Positions 1 to 8,010 of a stretch of 42,717 bases of DNA are shown piece after piece. The translations under genes and the position numbers were made by a program. The first letter of the stretch is position 1, and every line of letters begins with the position of its first letter. The notes beneath the pieces are model-generated. The model searched no databases. It worked only from the letters and a program-made list of their open reading frames with translations, and was not told where the DNA came from. Source of the DNA: Clostridia bacterium. Its GTDB lineage: Bacteria > Bacillota > Clostridia > Oscillospirales > CAG-382. Where the stretch lies: the NCBI GenBank assembly GCA_017397955.1, contig JAFQHL010000060.1:1-42717 (forward strand). Direction: 5' to 3'.

Positions 1-67
1 CGCCAAGCGGTAAGGCCAAGGTCTGCAAAACCTTTATTCCCCGGTTCGATTCCGGGTGGCGCCTCCA
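1..67 (+). tRNA. tRNA-Cys(GCA), 5' end outside window
   Basis: The anticodon loop CTGCAAA carries GCA, which reads UGC (Cys). The T arm (CCGG, TTCGATT, CCGG) and the acceptor 3' strand ending in encoded CCA are visible. The first few bases of the acceptor and D arm lie before position 1. It is the first of five tRNA genes in one direction, probably one transcript. Confidence 0.93.
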
Positions 68-94
68 AATTTCTGTAAGGCGCATAGTCAAGTT

Positions 95-170
95 GCCTCA
101 GTAGCTCAGTTGGTCGAGCAGAGGACTGACAATCCTCGTGTCGTTGGTTCGATTCCGACCGGAGGCACCA
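95..170 (+). tRNA. tRNA-Val(GAC)
   Basis: A cloverleaf can be folded: acceptor GCCTCAG with CGGAGGC (one A-G mismatch), D arm GCTC..GAGC, anticodon stem GAGGA/TCCTC around loop CTGACAA, T arm GTTGG/CCGAC, discriminator A and encoded CCA. Anticodon GAC at 128-130 reads GUC (Val). Confidence 0.95.
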
Positions 171-176
171 CAAAAT

Positions 177-252
177 GCTGATGTGGCACAGGCGGTAGCG
201 CGCATCCTTGGTAAGGATGAGGTCATGGGTTCAATTCCCATCATCAGCTCCA
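177..252 (+). tRNA. tRNA-Thr(GGT)
   Basis: The acceptor stem GCTGATG/CATCAGC pairs perfectly. The anticodon stem CATCC/GGATG encloses TTGGTAA, with anticodon GGT at 210-212 reading ACC (Thr). The T loop is TTCAATT and CCA is encoded at 250-252. Confidence 0.95.
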
Positions 253-255
253 TAC

Positions 256-332
256 GGTCCGGTAGTTCAGTTGGTTAGAACGCTAGCCTGTCACGCTAGA
301 GGTCGTGGGTTCGAGTCCCATCCGGATCGCCA
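256..332 (+). tRNA. tRNA-Asp(GTC)
   Basis: Acceptor GGTCCGG pairs with CCGGATC. The anticodon stem CTAGC/GCTAG holds CTGTCAC with anticodon GTC, reading GAC (Asp). Discriminator G73 is the usual Asp identity base, and CCA is encoded. Confidence 0.95.
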
Positions 333-337
333 CCTTT

Positions 338-413
338 GCGGATTTAGCTCATTTGGTAGAGCGCGACCTTGCCAAGGTCGAGGTGGCGGGTTCGAGCCCC
401 GTAATCCGCTCCA
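338..413 (+). tRNA. tRNA-Gly(GCC)
   Basis: Acceptor GCGGATT pairs with AATCCGC. The anticodon stem CGACC/GGTCG holds TTGCCAA with anticodon GCC (Gly). T loop TTCGAGC, encoded CCA. It is the last gene of the tRNA cluster; a terminator follows five bases later. Confidence 0.95.
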
Positions 414-417
414 GCAA

Positions 418-442
418 AGCCCGCATAACTGCGGGCTTTTTT
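418..442 (+). terminator. Terminator of the tRNA cluster
   Basis: Stem AGCCCGC (418-424) and GCGGGCT (431-437) around a six-base loop, followed by a run of T. It lies directly behind tRNA-Gly. Confidence 0.9.
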
Positions 443-467
443 CATTCTATTATTTGGAGGCTTGTAT

Positions 468-1025
468 ATGAAAAAGGCTTTAGTTTTATTTTTAACTGCC
501 GCCTTGCTTTTAACCTTTGCGGCTTGTAAAAAGAACAAAAAAGTAAATACCAACGTGGACAACGCAGGCGATGATAATACCGAAGCGCAAAGCACCCAAG
601 ACACGATAAGCGAAGCAGACAGCTCTGCTGTGGCGTACATCCCGGAAGATATTACAAACGGTAAGGCAATAATATGCCGCCCCGACAGCGAGTATATGTA
701 TTTTGAAACCGTAGAGGTGGATTTTGAAGGCAACGCCATAGCCTTGGTACAGCTTATGATAGAAAACGGTGCACTTAAGGAAGGTATTGCCGCAAATGAG
801 TACTTTGTGTATGGCGATGAGCTGCATATAAATATGAACAAGGCTTTTCACGACTATGTAAATGCCGGTAGTGCCGCGGAATATTTCGGCGTGGGCTGTC
901 TGGTAAACACTATGATAAAAACCTATTCTCACGAGGGCATTAAGAAGGTTTTAATAACCGTTGACGGTGACCCTCTTATAGGTCACGGCGGCACTTTTGA
1001 CGAGGCATTAGGGCTGTTTGAATAA
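468..1025 (+). CDS. GerMN-domain lipoprotein
   Basis: A 185-residue secreted lipoprotein. Residues 1-20 form a lipoprotein signal peptide (KK, hydrophobic core, lipobox FAAC with Cys20 as the lipid site), followed by a polar Asn/Asp/Glu/Ser linker to about residue 55. The rest matches the GerMN fold (sporulation and spore germination domain): an ALVQLMIENG helix, a beta segment DELHINMNKAF, a helix VNTMIKTYS and the closing VLITVDGDPL. The ATG at 468 is preferred over an in-frame TTG at 462, because TTGGAGG at 454-460 is well spaced from it. GerM-type proteins act in the spore or cell envelope; the exact role here is not known. It sits alone between the tRNA terminator and a bidirectional terminator. 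Confidence 0.85.
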   Translation: MKKALVLFLTAALLLTFAACKKNKKVNTNVDNAGDDNTEAQSTQDTISEADSSAVAYIPEDITNGKAIICRPDSEYMYFETVEVDFEGNAIALVQLMIENGALKEGIAANEYFVYGDELHINMNKAFHDYVNAGSAAEYFGVGCLVNTMIKTYSHEGIKKVLITVDGDPLIGHGGTFDEALGLFE

Positions 1026-1030
1026 AAAAT

Positions 1031-1071
1031 AAAAAGGGAAGTAAAACCTGTTTGGTTTTACTTCCCTTTTT
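1031..1071. terminator. Bidirectional terminator
   Basis: An 18-bp perfect stem, with an A run on the left arm (1031-1048) and a T run on the right (1054-1071). It can end both the GerMN gene (plus) and the phage-type gene cluster arriving from the right (minus). Confidence 0.92.
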
Positions 1072-1118
1072 CAGCGGTAGCGTAAAGGAAAACCGCACCG
1101 TTATTGCTTTGTGTTGTT

Positions 1119-2489
1119 TTAATTTATGCCGTACATTCTAAGCACTTGCTTTTTTGTTTCTTTGTCCAAGCCTTGGGTGTTAACGTGTGCTTTCACTTCT
1201 TCCTCTGCCAGCTCGGTCGCTTTTACAAAAGCTTCGTCCTCGGGTGTGCCGTCAGAGCAAAAGCCTTCGTAATACGCATCAAATGCCTGGTTGTATATTT
1301 CGTATCCGTCTTTTACGTAGTCCTGCAATGCCAGCTCAATGGAAAAATCTTTCTTAAAGCCTTTGCTTCTTAGTGTTGCAAGTACCTGCTCCGCGTATTT
1401 ACTGTCCAGCCCCGACACAGCTATAAGACGGGCAAAATCTACATATACCTGCTCTTGTGCGTATTCGCTAAGCCTTTTTGTTTTATCGCTGAAGCGACCG
1501 ATGATGTTGTTCGCCATTGTCTGTATTGTTACGTCGGGAGCAAGCCCGTCGGTCAGCTCCTCCTCGCCGCCCGCTTGCTGTTCTTCGTTTTTGCTTTTGC
1601 CAAACAATTTGGATATGACGTTGGAAACCCAATCTCTGTTTTGGGCTGAAAACTCTGCCTCCCATTTGCTTTGGTCGGCGGCCAAGGTCTTGTCAAACTC
1701 ATAGCGGTCGTTCTCCAGTTTCGCCTGCCATTCTTCTCTGTCGGCGTTTATGGCAAGCTGTTGCATATATTGCTCTGCTGCCAATTGATTACGCCACTTT
1801 TCTTCCGCCGCCGCACGCTCTTCCGCGTCGTTCGCCGCCTCTGCCTCCAACTGCGTTTTCCATTTTGCATTGTCTGCATCAAGCTGTGCCTGCCATTTTT
1901 CCTTTTCTGCATCAAGCTGGTTATGTTGCTTTTTTTGTTCTGCATCCAGTTGCGCTTGCCACTTTTCTTTGTCGGCAACAAGCTGCTTTTCAAGGGTGTC
2001 GCGGTCAAAATCAAGCTTTTGCTTATCGAAATATAGCCCCTCAAGATGTTCAAGTCTGTCGTGAAGCAGTCCTTTTTCCGCTTTTATCGCCTCACTCATT
2101 TGCTGCGCCAAGCTTTTATCCAGCTCTGTGCGCTGCTTGCCGTAATCCCTCATAAGCTCTGCCCTTGCTGCCGTGTTGCTTTGTGCTAAATCGGAAAGTC
2201 GGTTGCTTAAAGCCATATTTTGACCTATAATCATATCCGCGCTTTCGCCTGAGTGCGCCAGTCCCCTTGCCGCCAATTGTTCAGCGGCGTTTTTTGTGTT
2301 TAAGGCGCTTTCTCCCGCAGCTTTTCGCTTTTCGTTGTAATAGCTTTGGTTTAAGGCATTGCTTTGCGCGTCAAAACTCGTCTCCAGATTTTTGTACGCG
2401 CGGTCGTATATTTTTTGGTATTCGCTGTCCTTAAAGCTGTAATTGTCAATTTCATCTTTAAGCTCGGATATAAGCTTTTGATAATCCAT
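1119..2489 (-). CDS. Phage-module hendecad coiled-coil protein
   Basis: A 456-residue protein, last gene of the head module; no family recognised with certainty. Residues 1-160 are helical and polar and include the segment ARGLAHSGESADM at about 74-86. Residues about 164-288 are built of 11-residue units around a Trp/Leu pattern (EKWQAQLDAEK, EKWQAQLDADN, AKWKTQLEAEA, SKWEAEFSAQN), which predicts a long right-handed coiled coil. The C-terminal part (about 310-456) looks globular, acidic and alpha-helical. There is no signal peptide or membrane segment. By position behind the tail hub it could be an internal ejection protein, a tail rod or an effector; this is inference. SD AGAAAGGATG precedes the ATG by seven bases. 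Confidence 0.7.
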   Translation of the reverse strand: MDYQKLISELKDEIDNYSFKDSEYQKIYDRAYKNLETSFDAQSNALNQSYYNEKRKAAGESALNTKNAAEQLAARGLAHSGESADMIIGQNMALSNRLSDLAQSNTAARAELMRDYGKQRTELDKSLAQQMSEAIKAEKGLLHDRLEHLEGLYFDKQKLDFDRDTLEKQLVADKEKWQAQLDAEQKKQHNQLDAEKEKWQAQLDADNAKWKTQLEAEAANDAEERAAAEEKWRNQLAAEQYMQQLAINADREEWQAKLENDRYEFDKTLAADQSKWEAEFSAQNRDWVSNVISKLFGKSKNEEQQAGGEEELTDGLAPDVTIQTMANNIIGRFSDKTKRLSEYAQEQVYVDFARLIAVSGLDSKYAEQVLATLRSKGFKKDFSIELALQDYVKDGYEIYNQAFDAYYEGFCSDGTPEDEAFVKATELAEEEVKAHVNTQGLDKETKKQVLRMYGIN

Positions 2490-2503
2490 TTACTCATCCT
2501 TTC

Positions 2504-4195
2504 TCAGTTGTTTCTGGTAAAGCCCGTAAGCTGTTTCCCAAACATACTAAGCTCGGTAATACAAAGCTTGGGTGAATAAGTGCAAAAAACAAGCTTGCAG
2601 CTGTAAAACCGTTTAAGATGCAATCTGCATCGGGTAAGCCTGTATGCGGGCTTGTTTACGGGCGGCAAGACCAATCGCCTGTGTAAGTTTTGCTCTTCCG
2701 TAATATTCCCGCGGGATAGGGTAAGGTCGCCCAAAAGTGCGCCCTCGTTTTTAACCGTCAGCCCCGCACCGTTAAGGTTCTTTAAAGTGTAGGGCGCGCC
2801 GAAGGTACAATAGGGCGTGGCGAACTCTGCCTTGAAGTCCGCGCCATCGTCCTGTGTGTATTCCTCGCTGTACAGATATATGTTTCCGTTTCGCCCAAAC
2901 AAAACTCCTTTGCCGTATTCGCAAAGGGCTGATATGTCGGGAATGTCGTAATAATAAAAGCAATCGCCGGCGTAGTTGTAAATAAGCACACCTGTGGGTA
3001 TTACAAACCACAGCTCCGAAAAAGCTTTGCGGTTAAGTATTTTAAGAGCAGATTTTTGCTCTTTTATATCCAAAGCGTGTTTGTAAACCCTTTCGGAAAA
3101 CAGCTTTGCCGTCCTTTCATCGGCGATAGCGGTGGAAACCCAGCGGTTTATGCCGTCGTCACATAGGGTTACGGGCATATTGTTGAATATTGGCATATTG
3201 CCCTCTGCAATACTGCCCTTGTCGGCGTTAAGCTCAAACAGAGGAAATGACGTATAGAGCCTGCCAATGCTGTCGGTCTTAAGCTCTCCGTGGGTGTAGT
3301 AGGCGCAATCCTCGCAGAAAATGATTAACCTGTTGTAGCAGGCACACAGAGATCTTACAGGCTTATCAAAAATATGGCAGTTCGTTTCGGTAAAATACTC
3401 TGCGCTGGGCATACCGTTTGCGTTTTCGGAGTAAAAGACGTAGTTTGGATAATCAGGATTCCCGTACAGAAAAACCCTGTTTTCAAAAACAACCGCAAAA
3501 CGGCATTTGTTAATCATTTGTGCTTTTCCGTCTGTAGGATCAACGTAATAGCTTACGCTTACATTGTTTATTCCCTCAGGAGGTGCTTTTTCCAGCTCAA
3601 AAACATTGCTGTTGGAAGGAAAAAAGAAGCCGTTGTTAAGCTTTTCGCCGTTTATAGTTAAATCAAATATGGAGGAAATGTTTTTTTCGGGCAAAGTGAA
3701 AAATTTACTTACCCCGTCACCGTTAAACTGTACCCGCCTGTTTGGGTTAATCAAATTCACCTTTTCATACGGTGTTCCCGCTCCGTCGGGCGCACAAGCT
3801 GTGGCAACCAAGGGGACGTATCCTTTAATCTCCGGCAACCCCGTTATGTCCGCATGGTATATTTTTCCGCCAAGGGCGTAGCTACGGTCACAAAACCTAA
3901 AAAAGCCGCTTACATCGCGGGCGGCCTTTCCAAGGAAGTTAAAACTTTCGTTTTCCAAACGCAAAACGTCTTTTCCCTTCGCCGCAAGCACCGTGCCGCT
4001 TTTACTCCACATCCGCGTTATTTCGCTACCGTCACCGCTATCGAATAAAGCAAAGCCCTCCCTCTTTTCCAAGTGCCCGCTTTGGTTTATCTTAAAATTA
4101 ACCAGCTTTGGAAACGCCTCCACACCAGAGGCGCAGCCCGCCCTTTGGTCTATTCCCCCAAAGTTGCTTTTTGTAACAACAAAATTTTTAGCCAT
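2504..4195 (-). CDS. Phage tail-hub / packaged-DNA stabilization-like protein
   Basis: A 563-residue beta-rich protein. The N terminus (NFGGIDQRAG...NFKINQSGHLEKREGF) is the entry motif common to P22 gp10 / T7 gp12-like hub proteins, which plug the portal after DNA packaging. The body alternates short strands with aromatic-Gly turns, as in a beta-propeller. I chose ATG 4195: it overlaps the end of the adaptor gene by eight bases (ATGGCTAA), as for coupled translation. A TTG 14 codons upstream has an AAAGGAGG, but almost no spacing. The coiled-coil gene follows after 14 bp. Assignment rests on position and N-terminal pattern; it could also be a general tail tubular protein B-type component. 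Confidence 0.68.
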   Translation of the reverse strand: MAKNFVVTKSNFGGIDQRAGCASGVEAFPKLVNFKINQSGHLEKREGFALFDSGDGSEITRMWSKSGTVLAAKGKDVLRLENESFNFLGKAARDVSGFFRFCDRSYALGGKIYHADITGLPEIKGYVPLVATACAPDGAGTPYEKVNLINPNRRVQFNGDGVSKFFTLPEKNISSIFDLTINGEKLNNGFFFPSNSNVFELEKAPPEGINNVSVSYYVDPTDGKAQMINKCRFAVVFENRVFLYGNPDYPNYVFYSENANGMPSAEYFTETNCHIFDKPVRSLCACYNRLIIFCEDCAYYTHGELKTDSIGRLYTSFPLFELNADKGSIAEGNMPIFNNMPVTLCDDGINRWVSTAIADERTAKLFSERVYKHALDIKEQKSALKILNRKAFSELWFVIPTGVLIYNYAGDCFYYYDIPDISALCEYGKGVLFGRNGNIYLYSEEYTQDDGADFKAEFATPYCTFGAPYTLKNLNGAGLTVKNEGALLGDLTLSRGNITEEQNLHRRLVLPPVNKPAYRLTRCRLHLKRFYSCKLVFCTYSPKLCITELSMFGKQLTGFTRNN

Positions 4196-4583
4196 GGTAA
4201 GCGTAACAGTCGCAGATGTCGTGGCGTACTGCTGCAACCTCCTCCTTTATACCGTTTATTTCCTCAAGATAACGCTTGTAAAGGCGGTCGTAAAGCTGTA
4301 TATCCTCCTCCATTGCAAGCAGTGCCGCCAATCCAAAGGGCAAAACGCCCCTTGCAAGCCTGCCGTTACAGCGTACCGCATCCTCTACCGAGTGTATATA
4401 CACGGGTGCTGCGGTTTTGTCCTGCCTAAGCAGTCTGTCCAGCCACAAGGTTTCGGCAATCAGAATATTTATAAGCCCTACAGCGCGGTTGAGGTAATCT
4501 GTACAGTCCTCGTTGTCGCTTCCGTCGGCGTTTTTATAACCCAATATCTCAAGGGCAAGGTCGTAAATATCCTTTCCTGTCAT
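4188..4583 (-). CDS. Phage head-tail adaptor/connector protein
   Basis: A 131-residue, mainly helical protein. The helix arrangement, with a central segment LPFGLAALLAMEED and a charged C-terminal helix, resembles the gp4/gp6-type connector proteins that sit under the portal ring and begin the tail. The place in the module, after capsid and before tail hub, agrees. A clear SD (AAAGGAGG) lies seven bases from ATG 4583. It is translationally coupled to the next gene by an eight-base overlap. Confidence 0.68.
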   Translation of the reverse strand: MTGKDIYDLALEILGYKNADGSDNEDCTDYLNRAVGLINILIAETLWLDRLLRQDKTAAPVYIHSVEDAVRCNGRLARGVLPFGLAALLAMEEDIQLYDRLYKRYLEEINGIKEEVAAVRHDICDCYAYHG

Positions 4584-4615
4584 AAATACCTCCTTTGTTT
4601 TATTAAATAAAGTGT

Positions 4616-4654
4616 CGCTGCCCCCGGTTTTTAAAGCAAAAACAAGGGGCAGCG
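4616..4654 (-). terminator. Intergenic hairpin between capsid and adaptor genes
   Basis: A nine-base GC stem (4616-4624 with 4646-4654), extended inside by a T/A-rich stem, lies in the 93-bp gap behind the capsid genes. There is no T run after it on the minus strand, so it looks like an attenuator or mRNA 3'-stabilizing hairpin that sets a capsid:tail ratio rather than a full stop. Confidence 0.5.
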
Positions 4655-4676
4655 TAAATTTAATCAGCCGGTGTCT

Positions 4677-5033
4677 TTAGTTGTTGCTTGCGGGTAAAAA
4701 TTCCACAGCGCAAAGTTTTGTACCCACACCGGCAGGGGCAATGCTAATGCTTACGCCCTCTGCAGTCTTACTGAATGCGCTGTCCACGTAAAGCAGTGCG
4801 GTTTTGCCCTTGGCTACGGAACCAAGCTCCTTTGTGTCACCTGCGGAAAAAGCACCGGGGACAAGACTTATATTAACAGCGGCACTGCCTTGGCTGTTGT
4901 CAACTATAAAATAGCTTCTGTCGTCTGCACCCTTAATCTCGGCGGCGTAGTCGGTATCTTCGGTTGCGGTCAACGCCAAAAGCTCTGTAAGCTTGTAAAG
5001 TCCTTCAACTGTTGTAACGGGAATCTTTGTCAT
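4677..5033 (-). CDS. Small capsid-associated (decoration-like) phage protein
   Basis: A 118-residue protein rich in Ala, Gly, Ser and beta-branched residues with no long helix, directly downstream of the major capsid gene (27 bp). Size, composition and position are those of capsid decoration or cement proteins, but I see no diagnostic motif. SD AAGGAGG precedes the ATG. Confidence 0.55.
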   Translation of the reverse strand: MTKIPVTTVEGLYKLTELLALTATEDTDYAAEIKGADDRSYFIVDNSQGSAAVNISLVPGAFSAGDTKELGSVAKGKTALLYVDSAFSKTAEGVSISIAPAGVGTKLCAVEFLPASNN

Positions 5034-5060
5034 AATTGTAAAACCTCCTTGTGTAAACCG

Positions 5061-5888
5061 TTATATTTCGTTGGCACCGTCCGTAACGGGGCAAGCAACC
5101 AATTCGTCGGGGCGGATAACCTTTGCGCCAAATACAATTCTGCCTCTAACAGCGGTATCAAAGCTGTCCTCCAGCCTGTCTATAACCTGCGTTTCCAAAA
5201 CCTGCTCTGCGTAGGCAATGGAACTGTAAGAACCTGCCAGCATTACGGTGTTACCCTCGTCATCGGTGGCAAGCTGGTTGGAAACGTAAATGTCACAACC
5301 AAGCTCATCGGTAAAGCCGGTACTGCCCGTACCGTTAACACCCTGATTAACGGAAAACTTAATGCCTGCCAAAAGAAGCTTTGTCTTTATAAAGGGGGGA
5401 ACCACTATCCATATCCTGCCATCGGGTACGTTCTTTTCTTCAAGCACCTGCTTCATCTCCGCAATAGCCTGCAAAACGTTGGCAGGAGTGGCTTCTACCT
5501 TTTCCATAGCTGTGCCCGCATGGGGGTACAAGCCGAACACATAGGAGTCCACCTGATTTTTAAGGTTATAGGAGGCGCGTTTGGTTTGGGAATCCTTAAG
5601 CCCCACACTGCTTCTAAGCGCTTCTATGTCCTTAACCTTAAAAGAAAAAGCCTTGTCTTGGTCAATGTAAAGGGTAGTTGCCGCATCATCTATGTCCTCA
5701 TAGGTAACCTCGCCTGTGTAATCGTACACGGAAGGCTCGTTAAGACCTATGAAGGTAACGCTGTCGCCTGCGTTTTTGATATCACCGCTAAAATCGGTGT
5801 AGCAAATAGTGTTTGCAAGGAGATTATCCTCGTTGGTGCGGAGTATCTCCGCCGCTATGATTTTTTCAATGCTGTTGTAGTTAGCCAT
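5061..5888 (-). CDS. Phage major capsid protein
   Basis: A 275-residue HK97-fold-type coat protein. Supporting features are an N-terminal arm with ANTICYTDFSGDI, a KAFSFKVKDIEAL segment, a spine-helix-like stretch ANVLQAIAEMKQVLEEKNVP, then an IWIVVPPFIKTKLL strand pair and a C-terminal VRGRIVFGAKVIRPDELVA strand, all usual for Firmicutes phage capsids. It is slightly shorter than P22 gp5 or HK97 gp5 and shows no protease-delta domain, consistent with the separate scaffold gene next to it. SD AAAGGATG lies six bases from the ATG. Confidence 0.85.
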   Translation of the reverse strand: MANYNSIEKIIAAEILRTNEDNLLANTICYTDFSGDIKNAGDSVTFIGLNEPSVYDYTGEVTYEDIDDAATTLYIDQDKAFSFKVKDIEALRSSVGLKDSQTKRASYNLKNQVDSYVFGLYPHAGTAMEKVEATPANVLQAIAEMKQVLEEKNVPDGRIWIVVPPFIKTKLLLAGIKFSVNQGVNGTGSTGFTDELGCDIYVSNQLATDDEGNTVMLAGSYSSIAYAEQVLETQVIDRLEDSFDTAVRGRIVFGAKVIRPDELVACPVTDGANEI

Positions 5889-5914
5889 AAATACATCCTT
5901 TCTTCAACTGTTTT

Positions 5915-6451
5915 TTATATTTTCCATTTGCGTAAAGAGCGTAAAATTTCGGGAAAACTCTTTTTTATCGCTTCCGGAGACATTGCCTCCACTTGCTCCA
6001 TGGTAAGCTCCCCTTCCTCCTCGCGGGGGATAACAGGCGGGGGCGCGGCGCCGCTGTTCTTGGCATTTACTCTGTCGGCATAGCTTTTGTTGCCTTGGCT
6101 TGTCGCCAAATACAGGGCATAGGCATAGGGCAGGGGAATACCGTTGGTCATATCATTCCATACCTCCTCGGGTATGCCGTCGGATTTAACGTCGGGAAAA
6201 AGCTCCTTAAAACGCTTTATATCCTCGGCAAGTCTAGCCTTCTTTGCCTCCTTGCGCTTTGCTGCACGCCCTTCCAGTGCTTCCTTACGTGCGGCGGCAA
6301 GGAATTCTGCCGTTTCCTTGGGCATAGCGGCGGATTTCTTTGCAAAAAATGCGTCTTTTTCATTCATCAAAGTTTTTATAAAACCTTCTACGCTTGTGTT
6401 TGCATCCGCCGCCATATCCTCAATAATTTCGTAAATCTGCTCTTTTGTCAT
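5915..6451 (-). CDS. Phage scaffolding protein
   Basis: A 178-residue, highly charged, mostly helical protein between portal and capsid genes, the standard place for a scaffold. Residues about 40-85 are Lys/Ala/Glu-rich helix. The C-terminal end MSPEAIKKSFPEILRSLRKW is a basic helix, as used by P22-type scaffolds to bind coat protein. The start overlaps the portal stop by four bases (ATGA), giving coupled translation. No protease motif is seen, so the scaffold is probably released rather than digested. Confidence 0.75.
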   Translation of the reverse strand: MTKEQIYEIIEDMAADANTSVEGFIKTLMNEKDAFFAKKSAAMPKETAEFLAAARKEALEGRAAKRKEAKKARLAEDIKRFKELFPDVKSDGIPEEVWNDMTNGIPLPYAYALYLATSQGNKSYADRVNAKNSGAAPPPVIPREEEGELTMEQVEAMSPEAIKKSFPEILRSLRKWKI

Positions 6452-8001
6452 ACTGTTCCTTTCTGCAACGGGGGTTGCGTGTTCTTAAGCTCTTCCAAAA
6501 GCTCTGTTTTCTTGGGAATAAGCTTGTCGGGTATACGCTCCAGATATTGCTGCATGGATATTTTGCCTGCTTGTAAGAGGGCGTCAAGTGTGTTAAGCGT
6601 GGCAATCTCCGACCAATAGCTGGCAGTACCCGCCTCTACCCTGCAGTCAAAAATGCAATGCTTATAGCGGCTAAGGGGTAGTTTTTCAAAGCCGCCGCCT
6701 GTTTCCACCAAACGCAAATCGTCATAGTAGGAAAAAATAAAATCCAACCATACAAGCCCTATTGCCTCGGCAAAGGCAAAAAGGTTACGTTTAATGTTTT
6801 CAAGGGGCATTGCGGATGCCTTTTGCAAGGCAAGAATGGCAGAGGTGTTTCTGGGGTCAACGTCACCAAGTGCCGTATCCGTTGCCCCTAAAAACTCCTT
6901 GGTATGGGTTATGGCAAGCGATAAAAGCTCCAACATGCCCGACTGCATCTGACCTGCCGGCAGTACCTTTGCAACGCTGTCCACGCTACCGTTAACCGCA
7001 ATGGCCTCGCCCACCTTGTTGGTCCAGTTGTCTATGATGGTAGAGTCATAAACGACCTTGGAAAACGCGGTGTCCATCATGTGCTTCATCGCCATGGCAA
7101 AGCCTTTGTTGATGAAGATTTGGTTTTCGATAAGTCCCGTGGCAACGGCTTGTCCGTGCCAGGAGTTTTTAACGCCCGTCCAGTTCATAAAGCAAAGGGG
7201 ATAAAGGGAGAGGGGAGTGGTAGTGTCGGGACATATCACGGCGTTTTTAACTGACTTGCGGTAGCAGACCTTCCCGTTTTCGTCCTTCCACAGCTTGATA
7301 AGCGCGGTGCACTTGGTGCCCTCCAGCTCCTTTTTCGCCATATCTCCGCTTTCGCAGGCGGTATCATCGTCTGCCCTTATCTTATCAATTTCACTTTTGG
7401 GTATACCGTTTTCTTTTGCCGCCTTTATAAGGGAGGCAACGGTTTCTCTTGACGAGATAAGAATGTAAGGCTGCGTCTGCACGTTTTTGCTGTTGGGGTT
7501 TCCGAAAAACACGTTGGTGTTATCCACCAGTACGGTTTTAAAATCCCCCGTAAAGGGCTGTCCTGTCTTTACCGACCTATCCCAGTATGTATAAGCAACA
7601 GCATCGCCGCTAAGGGCGGCATCCGTCAGGGCATCGGAAAGCAGGTCGTTAAGCTTGTGCTTGTCAGCCTTTGCTTCGATGATTTTATTTAAAACCTCGG
7701 TAATACTTTCCGCTTCCTTTTGAGAAACGCCGCCGCTATTACCGAAGGGCGAGGCATAAATGAAGCGTATTGCGGTTTTACTTTGCATAATGGATGAAAT
7801 GTAATAGCCGATAATACGCTTGAATATATTAAAAACGGGCTTAGGTAATCCGTTTGCATCAACGCCCGTCCATTGGTCTCCCCTGTAAAACCTTTCGTTT
7901 CGGTTTACTGTGGAGTACAGGTCTATGGAATTGTTGTATTCCTTGCCTTCTTCAAACAATGCCCAGTCTTCTGTGCATTGATTTTTTCTTTTGTTAAACA
8001 T
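6448..8001 (-). CDS. Phage portal protein
   Basis: A 517-residue portal (P22 gp1-like group) that forms the ring through which DNA enters the head. Visible hallmarks are the N-terminal ERFYRGDQWTG and PKPVFNIFKRIIGYYISSI segments, a central MNWTGVKNSWHGQAVATGLI, and a helical stretch around DVDPRNTSAILALQKASA that is typical of the portal stem/crown region. It follows terL by nine bases, with SD AAGGAGG before ATG 8001. Confidence 0.85.
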   Translation of the reverse strand: MFNKRKNQCTEDWALFEEGKEYNNSIDLYSTVNRNERFYRGDQWTGVDANGLPKPVFNIFKRIIGYYISSIMQSKTAIRFIYASPFGNSGGVSQKEAESITEVLNKIIEAKADKHKLNDLLSDALTDAALSGDAVAYTYWDRSVKTGQPFTGDFKTVLVDNTNVFFGNPNSKNVQTQPYILISSRETVASLIKAAKENGIPKSEIDKIRADDDTACESGDMAKKELEGTKCTALIKLWKDENGKVCYRKSVKNAVICPDTTTPLSLYPLCFMNWTGVKNSWHGQAVATGLIENQIFINKGFAMAMKHMMDTAFSKVVYDSTIIDNWTNKVGEAIAVNGSVDSVAKVLPAGQMQSGMLELLSLAITHTKEFLGATDTALGDVDPRNTSAILALQKASAMPLENIKRNLFAFAEAIGLVWLDFIFSYYDDLRLVETGGGFEKLPLSRYKHCIFDCRVEAGTASYWSEIATLNTLDALLQAGKISMQQYLERIPDKLIPKKTELLEELKNTQPPLQKGTV

Positions 8002-8010
8002 ACATCCTCC

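Noticed and set aside
208..529. Short frames across the tRNA cluster
   Set aside because: They read through folded tRNA genes and a terminator; the RNA structures explain the sequence.
4890..6083. A 397-codon open frame on the plus strand within the phage module
   Set aside because: It crosses four well-supported minus-strand genes and has no start signal or recognisable domain.
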